Positions 35,202 through 46,922 of a DNA stretch of 64,000 nt are shown in pieces (position 1 is the stretch's first letter; each line of letters starts with the position of its first letter). The notes under the pieces were generated by a model. The model ran no database searches. It worked only from the letters and a program-made list of their open reading frames with translations, and was not told the DNA's origin. Position numbers and translations under genes: made by a program. Source of the stretch: Macrocystis pyrifera (lineage: Eukaryota; Sar; Phaeophyceae; Laminariales; Laminariaceae); assembly GCA_031763025.1 (NCBI GenBank), contig JASSKH010000028.1, positions 7,327,324-7,391,323 of the forward strand, written 5' to 3'.

Positions 35202-36172
35202 GGGCGGGGGGTGGGGGTGTACTTATGTCATGGTCGTAGTCGTATGGCCATAGATCCTCGCATCCCTACAATGCCCGACCGAAGCATGTCGGGTTTTCAC
35301 GGACCGGGCAGACATTACTTGCATCAAGCGCGAAGTGCCGTGAGGTGTTGGGCAAGTCGCACGAAGGGTGAGCTGCATCCTACTAAGAACCGCCTGTGAG
35401 GCGGACTTGCATAGGGATTACAGCTTCAAATTAATTGTTTCGTTTTCTGTTTTAGCCTCTCCAGAGACAGCCATGGGTACAGGCGAGGGGGGTCAAAAAC
35501 GTAACCCTGAAAACAGATAAGCATAAGCAGTCACCCCATTCTCAGCGGGGGACGGGGGACGGGGTGAAAATATATCCCTGACAACAGAAGAACACAACTA
35601 ATCGCCACATCTCCAGCGAGGGGCGGGGGAGGGAGGGGGGGAGGCACTCATGTCATGCATGGCCGTAGTCGCATGACCATAGACCCTCGCATCTCTACAA
35701 TGCCGCGGCAGAGCACGTCGGGTTTTCACCGACCAGGCCGACATTGCTTGCACCAGGCGCGAAGCGCCGTGAGGTGTTCGGTGAATCGCATGGAGCGTGA
35801 GCTGCGTCCTACGAAAAACTAAGAACCCCTTGTGAAGCGGGTTTCGGCATACTGTGCATACTTTCTTGCATATGGATGGCAGCGTTGAATCAATTGATTT
35901 GTTGTCCGGTGTGGACACTTCCAGAGGCACCATTGGGTATACTGTTCAACTGTGCCTCGTGGGTGCCTTACCATACCATCTACACACAACGTGCTACGAT
36001 AATTCCCCTTGTGCGGCGTCGAGGTCCCCCCCACCCAGCACAAATGGAACTACTCGACCGCCAGCCATGGCGACCGCCAAAGCAAAACCAGCGGTACCCT
36101 GAACGTCTAGCTCGAGCAGTGATTCGCGTGTTTTACTGCGTATTTGCCGACCGACGCCAACCCAACCTATAT
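35202..36172 (-). mobile_element. Poly-C-ended dispersed repeat, two reverse copies
   Basis: 35202-35475 is a truncated copy and 35622-36172 a near-complete copy, both beginning in G-rich runs. The second ends CCCAACCTATATAGG. 35476-35620 between them repeats GGGGACGGGG words. Confidence 0.8.
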
Positions 36173-36389
36173 AGGTAGAATTCAGGGACGGGGGGCGGGG
36201 CAAACATACATTCAGAAAATGGAAGAACACGAGCTACTGCAGGATCTCCAGCGAGGGGAGAGGGGCGCCGCGGAAATAAATGCATCATTGAAGAAGGCAG
36301 AACACAAAAAGTATGGTCCTGTGCCGCGGAACGGACGGCGACATCCCACCCCCAGCGGCGAATGCAGGGGGGGAGGGGGGCGTACTCAT

Positions 36390-36790
36390 TTGTTGCTTGC
36401 CTTAGTCATTCAACCTTTGACCACGCATCCCTTTCGAGACGGAGCACCGTTCCTACTTCTAACAGAGACACCTCCAACAGTTGGACGCTCATTGCGTGGT
36501 TTCCATATATCACATAGAAATGTTTTGCTAATCTTATCCCCTTCCTGTTTCACCGCCTGTGGCCACCAGCTATCTCCTAGGATAGCGATCCTTTTCTAGC
36601 TGCTATCTAGTGTACCAAATTCCTGCATGCCACATTCGTCTATTTCCCTCATCTCCTCTTCTACTACGTCCCATTCCTCCTTGTACATTTCATATTCTCC
36701 TACTACGTGATGCGTTCTACTCCCTATTGCTTCGCCACACGGGCACATCTGCGGACCTACTTCCTCCAGGGGGGGGGCAGGACAATTAAA
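36390..36790 (-). pseudogene. LINE 3' end, reverse copy
   Basis: The minus frame 36596-36799 reads MCPCGEAIGSRTHHVVGEYE, then YKEEWDVVEEEMREIDECGM, ending TLDSS at a stop. It is the homologue of 26538-26690. The nucleotides from 36596 down to 36400 still match the rest of the LINE end (for example CTCGAAAGGG on the minus strand) but in broken frame. The CxC motif is kept and the second Cys is lost to Tyr (VGEYE). Confidence 0.7.
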
Positions 36791-36799
36791 ATAAAACAA

Positions 36800-37340
36800 C
36801 GTGTGTCACTGACAACGGCTAAAGGCAACCCCATCTCTTTCTCGCCTGCCACAACCGGCCGCTGAGCACGATCGCAGTGGGTCTAGCCGACTAATCCCCG
36901 TGGACGACGGGACCATCCACCTCGTCCGGGCCTGCGGCCTGCGAGCTCCCCCTTCGCCGGTTCTCGGCATGGCTTGGGTGGGTTTTGTGCCGTGGCCCGC
37001 GGGCACCGTTCTCGTTGGATTCCATGGATGGCCTTCTGGAAGGCTTTCCAGGGCAATACTACCGGAATAGGGGGTTTCAGCCTCGAGACCGACCCCGTAG
37101 CCGTCACGGCAGCAGAAGTAGCAGTCCGTCAGTGAGGACGGTATACATTGGTTGAGTGAGTCGGAGTCTTTTTTACTGACATGCCGCTATTTGCAGCAGG
37201 TGATACTTTTATATTATGTTGAGCTGCTGGCAAAAGTACCTACCCACACTAAAGCGTTTTTACGTTACGGACATTCTGGTATTACTGTGGTTTCCTGCGC
37301 ACAGTGACCCTCAGCCAACTCGTATAACAGCAGTAGTGTC
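36800..37340. other. GC-rich unrecognised segment
   Basis: 36840-37110 is much richer in GC than its surroundings and open in several frames, with no recognised domain. It may be an exon or transposon piece of unknown kind. Confidence 0.25.
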
Positions 37341-37355
37341 GAACCGGGACATAAA

Positions 37356-37465
37356 TATTACGGGGGACCATAGTAAATAGGACCAAATATTGTTAGTAAA
37401 AATGGCGAAATATATAGGTTTTGTCTTTACCGTAGGTCATATTTACTATGATCCCCCGCAATAGT
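37356..37465. mobile_element. MITE, GGGGGACC family
   Basis: The left part TATTACGGGGGACCATAGT and right part ATGATCCCCCGCAATAG are inverted repeats. The interior shares AATAGGACCAAATATTG and TTTACCGTAGGTC with the copies at 2453-2622 and 56971-57078. Confidence 0.7.
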
Positions 37466-38399
37466 GGTCCGGTGTCTGTTGCGCATAGCGCGACAGGCGG
37501 GCAAGCCCCCCGCAGGGGCCCCGCGGGAGGGCCGCCGGAGGACAAAAAATGCGATATATACGCGAATATATGCCCGATTTTCTCTAGTTCCACCACAGGC
37601 GATTAGAAAAAGGGCTTGAAAATAAAATCTCGTCTGCGGCGAATTCAAAAAGAGGGCTCAAGTCTTCTTTCGCCAAGGGCGAATTTGAAAAACAGTGTGC
37701 AAATTTTAGTTCTATGGCGAACAAAAAAGGCCACAACGCTCATTTTGGCCAGCATGTGAGGCGCTGCGCGCAACCAGGCCATCCGCGGCTGTTGCGGAAA
37801 ACTGCTATTTGGACCAAAATGTTGCGCCAGCGCAACAGCGCAACAGCGCAACAACAGCAAATATATTGCATGCCTGGTGTCGACTACTAAGCTGATAACC
37901 GACCTCTAGAAACAGGTGAAAACCAAACAACAACAGCTAGCTCTCGACTGTATGCGCATTGGCATTGCTCGTAGCAGGCTGGCCAACTCCACGCACGTGG
38001 TACACTTGCTCCCTTGTTCAGAAATCGGTAGTTGGTACCAGGTACGATGTATCAGGCGTCGGTCAGTAGTCAGGTGTCAGATGAACTCTATGCCCATGGC
38101 TAGGTGGCGACAGTATGTGTATGTATTATTGATGTACTGCTGCTGTACCGATAACTTAAAATATATATATTATCATTCAGGGGCGGCCGAATTTTTTTTT
38201 TCGATGCCTCAGGTCGAATTATTTAACTTCGACCCTCCCGACAGGGGGGGGGGGGGGGGGGCTGGGGGGGGGGAGACCTGACACCGTTCCCTCCCTCATC
38301 GTCTGAACAATACTCGTAACTATATAAAACTGAAAACAGGGGAAGCTAAGGTAGAGACCCGTTCCCCCCCCCCTGCTGGATATAAAACCTTCCATAAAT

Positions 38400-38640
38400 T
38401 CGATGCGAGTCGACGAGGGAAGAAAGGGCTGAAGTCTTGCCGCGATAAAAATGCCTTCCGAGGCAAGAACCGTAATGGGGAGGAGGGAGAAGAGAAACGC
38501 CTGCTCTGTGACCCCGGATCAATCTGAGTTACGAACGACTTTTTTTTTTTTATCATCACTTTTACTTTCCAGCCTAAACTCGTGGGAGGTTTTACCCTCA
38601 GCGATCTTCTTGGAATGGAAAAAAAAAAAAAAAAAAAGGC
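38400..38640. mobile_element. Two SINE fragments joined head to head
   Basis: 38400-38540 is a plus-strand body (GAGTCGACGAGGGAAGAAAG, TGACCCCGGATCAATCTGAG). From the T run at 38541 to about 38640 there is a minus-strand tail piece matching 44380-44445 (CACTTTTACTTTCCAGCC, GGAGGTTTTACCCTC). A G-rich run precedes them at 38244-38275; 37466-38240 holds nothing recognised. Confidence 0.6.
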
Positions 38641-38824
38641 GAAAATACTATTTAATACAAGGTATTAATAAATGGGAGGAAAGTAAAAAAATAAAACAAC
38701 TATTATTACCGGTGCGTATGCACAAAGTATGACCCCTCGTTCGTAATGAAACCAAGGAAATCGTCTTTTTGGATCTACTCCCGCCGAAGAAAAAAATGAG
38801 GGCCTGCCACGCGCTCCAGAGTGT

Positions 38825-39235
38825 TAAGATCAAGGTTGCGGGACACTTTGTATCCCAGGACAGGTCTGCCTTTTAAGTCGGTAGTCGTTGGTACTCACGT
38901 GTGTTGCTTGCTTAGCTATAGAAGAAGAGCAGTTTTAGTCCTTTCGTGCACGCGGAGACTGAGACCAAGCTCGTGCGTCTCTGGAAAACCCCTGGTTTTC
39001 CATCTAAGATACGCCTTCCAAGTACTACAGATACGTTCCCAGTAACTGAACCCAGGTAATTATCGGGCTTTCAACCTCATGCAAAGCAGTATCATAACAC
39101 TAGCCCACTCTGATGAGCCGTATATGCAGAGTTATGGGAAATTCGTGGAAACCCCGATTCCACGAACTAGAACATGAGTCGAAGATGCGGCTCGTCAAAA
39201 CCCACTCCCACACTTCTGAACGGCAAGGCAACGAA
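38825..39235 (+). repeat. Dispersed repeat (TAGAGATAGAAGAAG family), longest copy
   Basis: Aligns with 25888-26167 in its first part and with 7440-7590 in its last (CACGAACTAGAACATGAGTC, GATGCGGCT, CCCACTCCCACACTTCTGAA). It thereby shows those two to be parts of one element. Confidence 0.75.
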
Positions 39236-39662
39236 GCCGGCAAAGCACGTAAAAAAAAAGGGAATACCTAGCCTTAAGGGGCAGGAAGAAATCGTCAATG
39301 AAAGCCATCGCCATGCCGTCCGCACGGGGGGGGGGGAGGCGAGGAAGATGCTGGAAAAGCGAAAAGTGAGTAGTGGAACGTAAAGAAAAATAACACGGAA
39401 GACGGCAAGAACCACCTAAACCCAGTCCACAACTCTGAAAGCGCGTCCTGGGCCGCAATTGAGCGCCCGAGTGCCCAGATCAGTCTCGACACTGAGCGGG
39501 TGGGGTAGGCAGGACAAAATACGCAAAACACACATCCCCAACCCAGCCCAAAAAAAAAGGAAAACACACCAGAAACATATCGGGCAGACAAAAAATCATC
39601 CCCCAAAGTCCAGGAAGACGACAATAAATAAATAAATATCGAGTTCAGTCAAGAAGCAAAAA

Positions 39663-41942
39663 TCAGCTATCCACGGCGGCACCTCGAGATTCATCTACGT
39701 TAAGCTGGACCCCCCGTGCAAACGCGCTAGCCAAGTGAATTTGCAGACACCAAGATCCTCGCACAGCTCTCGTCGAAGTCGTGTAGCGCGCCGGAGAAAG
39801 AGGAAGCTTGATTGGTCCCGGGTCGTCCAAAAATCGAACCAAATATATTCCATCCGTTGGTGTAGTTGCGCTGATTTTCCCGAGCCCCCACAGACCGTCG
39901 TCGCCTTTGTACCAAAAGCGGGCCGCGTTGGGAAGTACAGTGTTGCTGCATCGGCGGAGCCAATCGGCGTGTGATACGCAGCCATAGCCGGGTGCCAGAA
40001 CCCGCTCGCCGTTACTCCGAGAAATCTCCCGTTGTGCCGCGCCAATTCGCATTCGGCGGTACAGGCGGTTGGTTTGGCGGTATTGGTTCGGGGTGCCGGC
40101 CCAGTAGCGCAAAATTGCATGGCGAGAAAGCTGAAGGTCCATTTCCCGTTCCCAGGATGGCCGGGATAGTCCTGTCTAGTGCGTCTCGTACATCACCGTG
40201 ATGACGCCACCTCGACCTCTAACCGATTGATGTCCAGTAATCTTTTCCACTTCCAGTCGTTCAAGAGGGGTCGAAACGTCGTCCTCGGTGACGTGGTACG
40301 GAGGGGATTTCTTGGAGAAGTTGTTGAGCACGTATGGCGTCAACCCCGCCGGCAAATACTTCGGCATGTCGACACGGTCGTGGGGGTTGGCACAGGGCTT
40401 GCAGTGTTGAACAGATACGCGCCGGCGAGCCTCAGCGCCGGGCATATCGGAAGGAAGATCCAAATACAGGAGCTTTGTTCCGAGAGGAGATCCATCCGGG
40501 GTGTCCGCTGAGGAGCAGGGGCCAACTGCGAGAACTTTGTAGGGGCCCGTCCAGTTGAGTGAGAGTTTGGCCTTGAGGACCTTGGCGTCCGTGTCTGGTT
40601 TCGCGCCCTGGCGGATGGTGGCCGCCGTATTGTACACCCACACCCAACCACCAACGTCAAATTTGGGGACCGGGCGCAGAGCGTCGGAGAGGGCGGAGTT
40701 GCGGCGGTTCACGCGAGCGACAGTAAGGGCGTGGTGTTCTCGAACGATATCGTACGTGTGCTGCTGGCGGTCCGTCGCCAGGTCGCAGTAGGCGAGGTGG
40801 TCGCGGGCCAAGCTCTGGTGGCCGGCGACTCCAGCACGCTCGAAAATCGTGAGAAGGAGGCGTGGGAGCCGACCCATATGTACCTCGTTGGGAGCCAGAC
40901 CCGTCGCGGCACTGACGGAATTGTTGTGTGCAAATTCGACGTGAGGGAGCTGTTCATCCCAGTTATTTTGGAGCTCGTTGACGACCATTGCCAACATCTG
41001 GGCCATCGTGTGGTTTACACGTTCCACCCCGCCGTTGCCATTTGGGTGGTAGGAGCTGGTGGCAATTTTTCGAACCCCGAGAAGCTGATATACGGCGTGC
41101 GAAAGCTTGGAGCAGAACTGGAGGCCGTTGTCCGAGAGGATGCTGCGCGGGCACCCCCAAAGAGGGACATACCGGTTGATGAGAATGTTTGCCGTGCCCT
41201 CAGCGGTGAACTCTGCCGCTGTGACGGCGTGCATGTCAGCTCGGCGGCTGAAACGATCAGTGAAAAGCAAGATGTAGGTATTACCTCGAGGCGTCACCGG
41301 GAGGGGGCCAAAATAGTCGATGCTGACGGCGATGCCGGGCCCTTCTGGCAAGGGCAACGTGATGGAGGGACACCGGGCCGTCTGCCGCGACGTTTTCCGT
41401 GCTTGGCACTTTGAGCAGTTGCATAGCCACCACCGGGTGCAGACGCTCATGCCGATCCACCAGTAGAAACGTTCGAGCATACGTAGGGTGCGCGCGGTTC
41501 CTAGGTGGCAAGAAGCCGTGGAGTGGCAAGCCTGCATGACACCGGGGCGCATGAGCAGCGGAACACAAATGCGAATAGGCTCGTCGTTCAATAAGCAGGC
41601 CGTACGACCCACCGGGCGTGGCGTATCCAACGCAGGGGGGGGGGACGGCTGTCGGACAAGTAGAACGATGCCCGCGCCGGTGGTGTGCAAGCGGCCTTTG
41701 TTGGCCAGCTCCTGAACCTCCGAAAAGGGAGGGCGCTGGTGGGAAGGGAAATCCGATAAAAATTCGTCTGGCAAAACTTCCGGTCGGCCAAGGGCTATGT
41801 AGCGCATGGCGGCGTTGCATGCGGACTCAGCCTGTTGTTCCCGAGCCCAGTCGGCGTGCGAATAGCGCGCTGCGGAATCATCAAACTGAAACTCGGCAAT
41901 GCGCCGAGGGCGTCCAAGTCGGTCGAGGTGACGGGAGGTGCG
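39663..41942 (-). pseudogene. Ty3/Gypsy integrase with chromo-like tail, one amber stop
   Basis: One minus-strand frame from 41942 (just after a TGA) to 39663, interrupted only by TAG at 40176-40178. In order: an HHCC zinc finger (CHSTASCHLG, then CNCSKCQ), the catalytic core with D in SIDYFGPLP, D in LSDNGLQF and E in GGVERVNH (DD35E spacing, 35 residues between the last two), a basic C-terminal domain, then a region read across the stop (VMYETH, stop, TGLSRPSWEREMDLQ) that resembles an integrase chromodomain. It continues about 150 residues to the end. An integrase inserts element cDNA into the host genome. No reverse transcriptase or protease is upstream, and no LTR pair was found. The copy is therefore broken, though the integrase core itself is undamaged. 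Confidence 0.88.
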
Positions 41943-42293
41943 TCAGTTGGCGGCGGAAGTCGTAAAAGAGGAATTCCCACGGGCTCGGTGCGGTCGCGGC
42001 CGGACGGGATGGGTACCGTCGGGACGGACGAGGCGGCAGGAGTCGGGGCCAAAACGACGGGTGCGAGCGGTCGCGGCCGTGGGGCTCTCGCGGCGGGGTG
42101 ATAGCACGCCGGGCTGATGGTCTAGGGGCCCCGCCGGGCCCGAAGCCATAATCAACAGCAGGCGGCACGGTGCCAGCGGCGGCGGCTGTTCGTCGGCGCG
42201 TCCGAGTTGAGATGCGACCTGAAGACGGCAAAACGTTCGGAGGCGCCGGGTTGCCAGGCGGCGATGGGGTAGACGCGGCCGGATCAGCGATCA

Positions 42294-43860
42294 CAGCGGA
42301 ATCTTTTCCCTGCTCGTCGGGGGAGGAGCGCGCTGGGCGACAATCGTCGCTGCAGCGGGAGCTTCTGCAGAGTCCTGGCATGAAAGGCAAGACGCGGCCG
42401 GAGCAGTGCTCACGACGGAATCTTCGACCCGTAAAGTGCTCGCCGGGGGAGGAGCGCGCTGGGCGACAATCATTGCTGCAGCGGGGGCTTCTGCAGAGCC
42501 CTGGCCTGAGAGGGAAGACGCGGCCGGAGCAGTGCTCACGACGGAGTCTTGGACCTGTAGAGTGCTCGTCGGGGGAGGAGCGCGCTGGGCGACAATCATC
42601 GCTGCAGCGGGGGCGGCCTGAGAGGCAAGACGCGGCCAGAGCAGTGCTCACGACGGAATCTTGGACCTGTAGAGTGCTCGTCGGGGAAGGAGCGCGCTGG
42701 GCGACAATCGTCGCTACAGCGGGGGCTTCTGCAGAGCCCTGACCTGAGAGGGAAGATACGGCCGCAGCAGTGCTCACGACGGAATCTTGGACCTGTAGAG
42801 TGCTCTCGTCGGGGGAGGAGCGCGCTAGGCGACAATCGTCGCTGCAGCCGGGGCTTCTGCAGAGCCCTGGCCTGAGAGGGAAGACGCCGCCGAGCAATGC
42901 TCACGACGGAATCTTGGACCTGTAGAGTGCTCGTCGGGGGAGGAGCGCGCTGGGCGACAATCATCGCTGCAGTCGGGGCTTCTGCAGAGCCCTGGCCTGA
43001 GAGGGAAGACGCGGCCAGAGCAATCACGACGGAATCTTGGACCTGTAGAGTGCTCGTCGGGGGAGGAGCACGCTGGGCGACAATCGTCGCTGCAGCGGGG
43101 GCTTCTGCAGAGCCCTGGCCTGAGAGGGAAGACGCGGCCGGAGCAGTGCTCACGACGGAGTCTTGGACCTGTAGAGTGCTCGTCGGGGGAGGAGCGCGCT
43201 GGGCGACAATCATCGCTGCAGCGGGGGCGGCCTGAGAGGCAAGACGCGGCCAGAGCAGTGCTCACGACGGAATCTTGGACCTGTAGAGTGCTCGTCGGGG
43301 AAGGAGCGCGCTGGGCGACAATCGTCGCTGCAGCGGGGGCTTCTGCAGAGCCCTGACCTGAGAGGGAAGATACGGCCGCAGCAGTGCTCACGACGGAATC
43401 TTGGACCTGTAGAGTGCTCGTCGGGGGAGGAGCGCGCTGGGCGACAATCATCGCTGCAGCCGGGGCTTCTGCAGAGCCCTGGCCTGAGAGGGAAGACGCC
43501 GCCCGAGCAATGCTCACGACGGAATCTTGGACCTGTAGAGTGCTCGTCGGGGGAGGAGCGCGCTGGGCGACAATCATCGCTGCAGTCGGGGCTTCTGCAG
43601 AGCCCTGGCCTGAGAGGGAAGACGCGGCCAGAGCAATCACGACGGAATCTTGGACCTGTAGAGTGCTCGTCGGGGGGGAGGAGCACGCTGGGCGACAATC
43701 GTCGCTGCAGCGGGGGCTTCTGCAGAGCCCTGGCCTGAGAGGGAAGACGCGGCCGGAGCAGTGCTCACGACGGAATCTTCGACCTGTAGAGTGCTCGTCG
43801 GGGGAGGAGCGCGCTGGGCGACAATCATCGCTGCAGCGGGGGCTTCTGCAGAGCCCTGGT
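42294..43860. repeat. 126-bp minisatellite with 614-bp higher-order repeat
   Basis: About twelve units. Starts of the CACGACGGA word (42411, 42537, 42649, 42775, 42902, 43025, 43151, 43263, 43389, 43515, 43638, 43766) give spacings 126, 112, 126, 127, 123, 126, 112, 126, 126, 123, 128. The series 112-126-127-123-126 recurs as 112-126-126-123-128, so a five-unit block (42537-43150) was duplicated whole (43151-43765). A 126-bp unit equals 42 codons, and several frames on both strands are stop-free (for example AEAPAAAMIVAQRAPPPTS, minus). It lies directly upstream of the Gypsy integrase remnant, so it may derive from that element's 5' region. Confidence 0.92.
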
Positions 43861-44350
43861 CGCCCCCGGAGGGAACGACAAAAACCGAAGCAAAAAAGCG
43901 GCGTTGGCGGGGGGTGAAAAAGTCCCCAAGCCAGGACGGCGGTTGACGGTGGCGACGGAAGCAGATACACGAGCGACGAATCTCCAGGAAGAAGCAGAGA
44001 GGTCGTCAATCCTCATACGTGGCCCGTGTGTGCGAAAATCGCATAAATCCGAAGAGCCGAAACGTAGCCCACCCAAGACGGCACTTTCACTGCGGGACAC
44101 CAGCCCACCCAAACCGACACCAGGGGTCGGCGAAGAGCGAGTGCGATCGCGCCCGGACCTCGACCTACGTGTTCGCCGGGCTTCCTGTTCCCGATTTATT
44201 ATCAGCGTTTCGCCAAAAAGTGCTCGTACGAAGATATATATGTGTATTCGAAAAAACACGAAAAATTCACTATTAATAACACAACTACTTTTTATAATGC
44301 ACTACTATTAATAGCTAGGGCATGTAGATCGATGGACCATGGGAATCCTC
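43861..44350 (-). other. Upstream flank of the minisatellite
   Basis: A minus frame from 44259 runs 144 codons into the repeat (basic, Arg-rich). It could be the start of a gag-like frame belonging with the integrase, but no domain is recognised and no LTR is seen. Confidence 0.25.
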
Positions 44351-44354
<4 letters not shown>

Positions 44355-44381
<27 letters not shown>

Positions 44382-44665
44382 CATCATCACTTTTACTTTC
44401 CAGCCCACTCGTAGGAGGTTTTACCCTCGACGATCTTCTGGACAAGCCGTGGTCACAGGTGTCGTCCCTTCTCCCCCCCGGTACGTGCCTTTAGTTTTTA
44501 TCGCGCATAGGGTTCAGCATTCCCACTGCTCGTCGATTTTCATCGAATGTACAGCTAACTCACGCTCTCGCGCTTTCCGCTAATCAATTTTATGCAAGAA
44601 AAAGTCCCTATGAGCATGCACTCGGTGAGACTCGAACTCACGAAATTGATCTTGATAGGCTCGCG
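44355..44665 (-). mobile_element. tRNA-derived SINE, full copy
   Basis: From 44665 (minus): tRNA-like head with B-box GAGTTCGAGTC (around 44628-44640), body GCGGAAAGCGCGAGAGCGTG, CCCTATGCGCGATAAAAAC and GGTACGTGCC in reverse, ending in an A tail (T run 44356-44380 on plus). Its body matches 50085-50215 closely in reverse. Confidence 0.75.
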
Positions 44666-44670
44666 GACCG

Positions 44671-44751
44671 GGACCTGGTATAAGTACCCCATGGGGTACG
44701 TGGATAAAAAGTACCCCAAAGAGGTACTTTTAAAAGTGCACGTACCCCAAA
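44671..44751 (+). repeat. 81-bp repeat, perfect inverted partner at 51.5 kb
   Basis: Identical, as reverse complement, to 51522-51602. It contains the 16-bp palindrome GTACCCCATGGGGTAC and further GGGGTAC/GTACCCC words. It directly follows the SINE head. Frames over it share residues only because the DNA is identical. Confidence 0.9.
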
Positions 44752-45986
44752 CAAACCATAGGGTTTCTACAGTCAGTGTACTCGTAGTGCATTTCGTTTG
44801 TGCCGGCAAGATCCCCCACGCCACGCCGGGCCATCGCCTATCGACACGTCTGGTCCGTTCCCGTCCCAGCTTCCACTCGCCAGCACCGCAGAGCAAGCCA
44901 AGCGGAAAACACCCCAAGCCAAGGAAACAGCAGCTAGAAGCACACGCACAGCTCTCCATCGGCGGGCACTGCAGGCAATTAGAGCGGTAAAGAGAGAGGC
45001 TTCAGAGCTTCGAGCCAGCAAGCCTGGTAGGGAAGTCTTCTGCTGTGGCAAACGCCAACCTACCCCAACAGCAATAGAAGGTTAGCAGTCCTCGTCTAAG
45101 TGCTGATGTTGTTGTAATACTTCGTCGAGACAGCTTGTTCCGGGTTATCTCCTCGCCAAACAGAGCAGATACAACCAACCTGTTGTGGCGGGCTGACCGG
45201 TCTATTTTTTGTAATTTGAATTTGAAATATTTCAAGGGCTTGACTTCTTACGTACGTACAAAACTCACATTCTCTCATCCTTCCGAGAATACTCTGCTTC
45301 GCGGGCGGCCAGAGAAGATACAACCAACTTGTTTGTTATCGTTTTTTTTTGTTAATTTGCATTTTGAAATATGTACAAGGACTCCGCTTCGCGGGCGGCC
45401 AACGCCGCGCGCTGCGCTCGCGAAGGGACACGTCAAACGGAATTGCGAAGGAAGTACACACTTGCGCGAATCTGGCGACTTAAAAATGACAATATCTCCA
45501 TGCAACATTGTGCAGCTGCTGTTGTTGGGTCTCGTACCTGCAGCAGTAGGCATGCGAACATACTTGTGCGAATTTGGCGACTACAAAATGACAATAGCTC
45601 CATCATGCAACATTGTGCATCTGCTGTTGTTGGGTCTCGCACCTGCAGCAGTAAGCGCGCGCACACAAGGAACGTTGATTCCCATGGCATCGGCCTGACA
45701 GCGTTCATGTGTTTTTTTTCACAACCAACCCTCCTGAGATATCCGAGGTGGAAGTTGTATTCCGGGTAGATGATGTAGGGGTCTGATCAGGTGTATCTCG
45801 ACACGTGATATTTGACACGAATGGTGTTTTGCGTTGTCATGAATCCTTACGCACTTGACGTGTTGATTCAAGGTAGTGTCGGCATTCACGATTCATAGCA
45901 ACAATACCACGAACGGTGTTTTTCGTCGGTCGTCAAGAACGTCCGGTGCTTCGTCTGAACGGCAGGAGCAAGACGAGGACAGCATC
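44752..45986. other. Non-coding stretch with short duplications
   Basis: 45469-45570 is repeated directly as 45571-45665 (TTGCGCGAATCTGGCGAC / TTGTGCGAATTTGGCGAC; both contain CTGCTGTTGTTGGGTCTCG). 45235-45300 shares about 60 bp with 53185-53250 inside a MITE (CTTACGTACGTACAAAACTC). A CTTCGCGGGCGGCCA word occurs twice. No gene recognised. Confidence 0.6.
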
Positions 45987-46082
45987 ATGGCTGGACTTAA
46001 GAACAGTTCAACTCGGAAGAAAAACAGCAAGCGAAGGCATCAACGCAGGGACAGCAAGACAAAGCTTAGCGAGACGGGCAAG
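45987..46082 (+). CDS. Possible first exon of the OTU-MULE gene
   Basis: ATG 45987 opens a short, strongly basic frame (MAGLKNSS, then RKKNSKRRHQRRD, a nuclear-localisation-like run) ending at a GTAAGA donor at 46083. An open frame continues upstream without a stop to 45876. No domain is recognised. It is assigned to the MULE gene only by position and strand. Confidence 0.35.
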
Positions 46083-46351
46083 GTAAGAAGAAGGCCGTCG
46101 ATTTTCTCGTAGTAACTCGCAGAAAGGTAGAGAATAGCGCCAAGCATCGGCACACCGGGCGTTGCGATGTAAACCTCGGTTAAAGGTTGGTTGCCGCTCC
46201 GTACTACCGTCGGGGCCTGCATCCGCCGGGGCAATTGTTGGAGCCATCGGCATAGTGAACATGCCGCATTTTTCGCCCAATGCGGACCTCCCTTTAATAT
46301 TTGTACCGTCCTTCCCACGCCCTCCATTACTGTGGCAAGGTGATGTACCAC

Positions 46352-46560
46352 TCGACCGTGGCGAAAAAAACGGAGGAGCTGGAAGGCATGCTCAACAAAC
46401 TCATCTATCCGCTAAACACTCGAGGTGGAGCCTCCAACCAGACCGCTACCTCCAAGCGTCAGCTCTCTAACTTCTGCACGGAGGAATGCACCGTACTGAA
46501 AGTGTTTGGCTGCCCCGTGGGCGAGCTTCCGATCGTGCCGGACCATGTGGAGGAAGAGGC
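46352..46560 (+). CDS. Possible N-terminal exon of the OTU-MULE gene
   Basis: The open plus frame around 46352-46560 reads VAKKTEELEGMLNKL, then SNFCTEECTVLKVFGCPVGE, LPIVPDHVEEE. It has even, coding-like composition, ends before a T/G-rich stretch, and precedes the OTU exon by 360 bp. Splice ends are uncertain. No domain recognised. Confidence 0.35.
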
Positions 46561-46922
46561 AGGTCGCGCCTTTTTTTGGGGGGTTGTGGCCCAGTTGTTT
46601 TGTGCTTGTACGCTCTCCTGATATACTAGACTGACTATGCGGCCGGCCAACGAGTTGGTGCTTGACCGAAGAGTCCCGTTTCGCGTTTCGCATCTGTAGG
46701 TTTTAGGTTGCCGGTGCGTCGCAACGCGTTTGGCCAAGTAAATTTTAGATCAGAGGATTTTTCAACCCCCATCGTCCTATTGAAACCATGGCGGATCAGC
46801 GAATACACAGCATAAAGCACGTACCAGGAAAGTCGTTGTTGCCGACGTTCACTAATTCGTATCCGTAACGAATGCGCACCCGTACGGCCTGTTGGTCCCC
46901 GTGTTTCGGTGTCATTCCCCAG

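Noticed and set aside
42825..44009. A 394-residue repeat protein on the minus strand
   Set aside because: The frame switches between two open phases where unit length changes (112, 127, 128 bp); other frames, including plus-strand ones, are equally open, so no coding signal remains.
38541..44445. Matching segments at 38554-38620 and 44381-44443 as LTRs of the Gypsy element
   Set aside because: They are tail pieces of minus-strand SINEs next to T runs, only about 65 bp long, without TG...CA ends.
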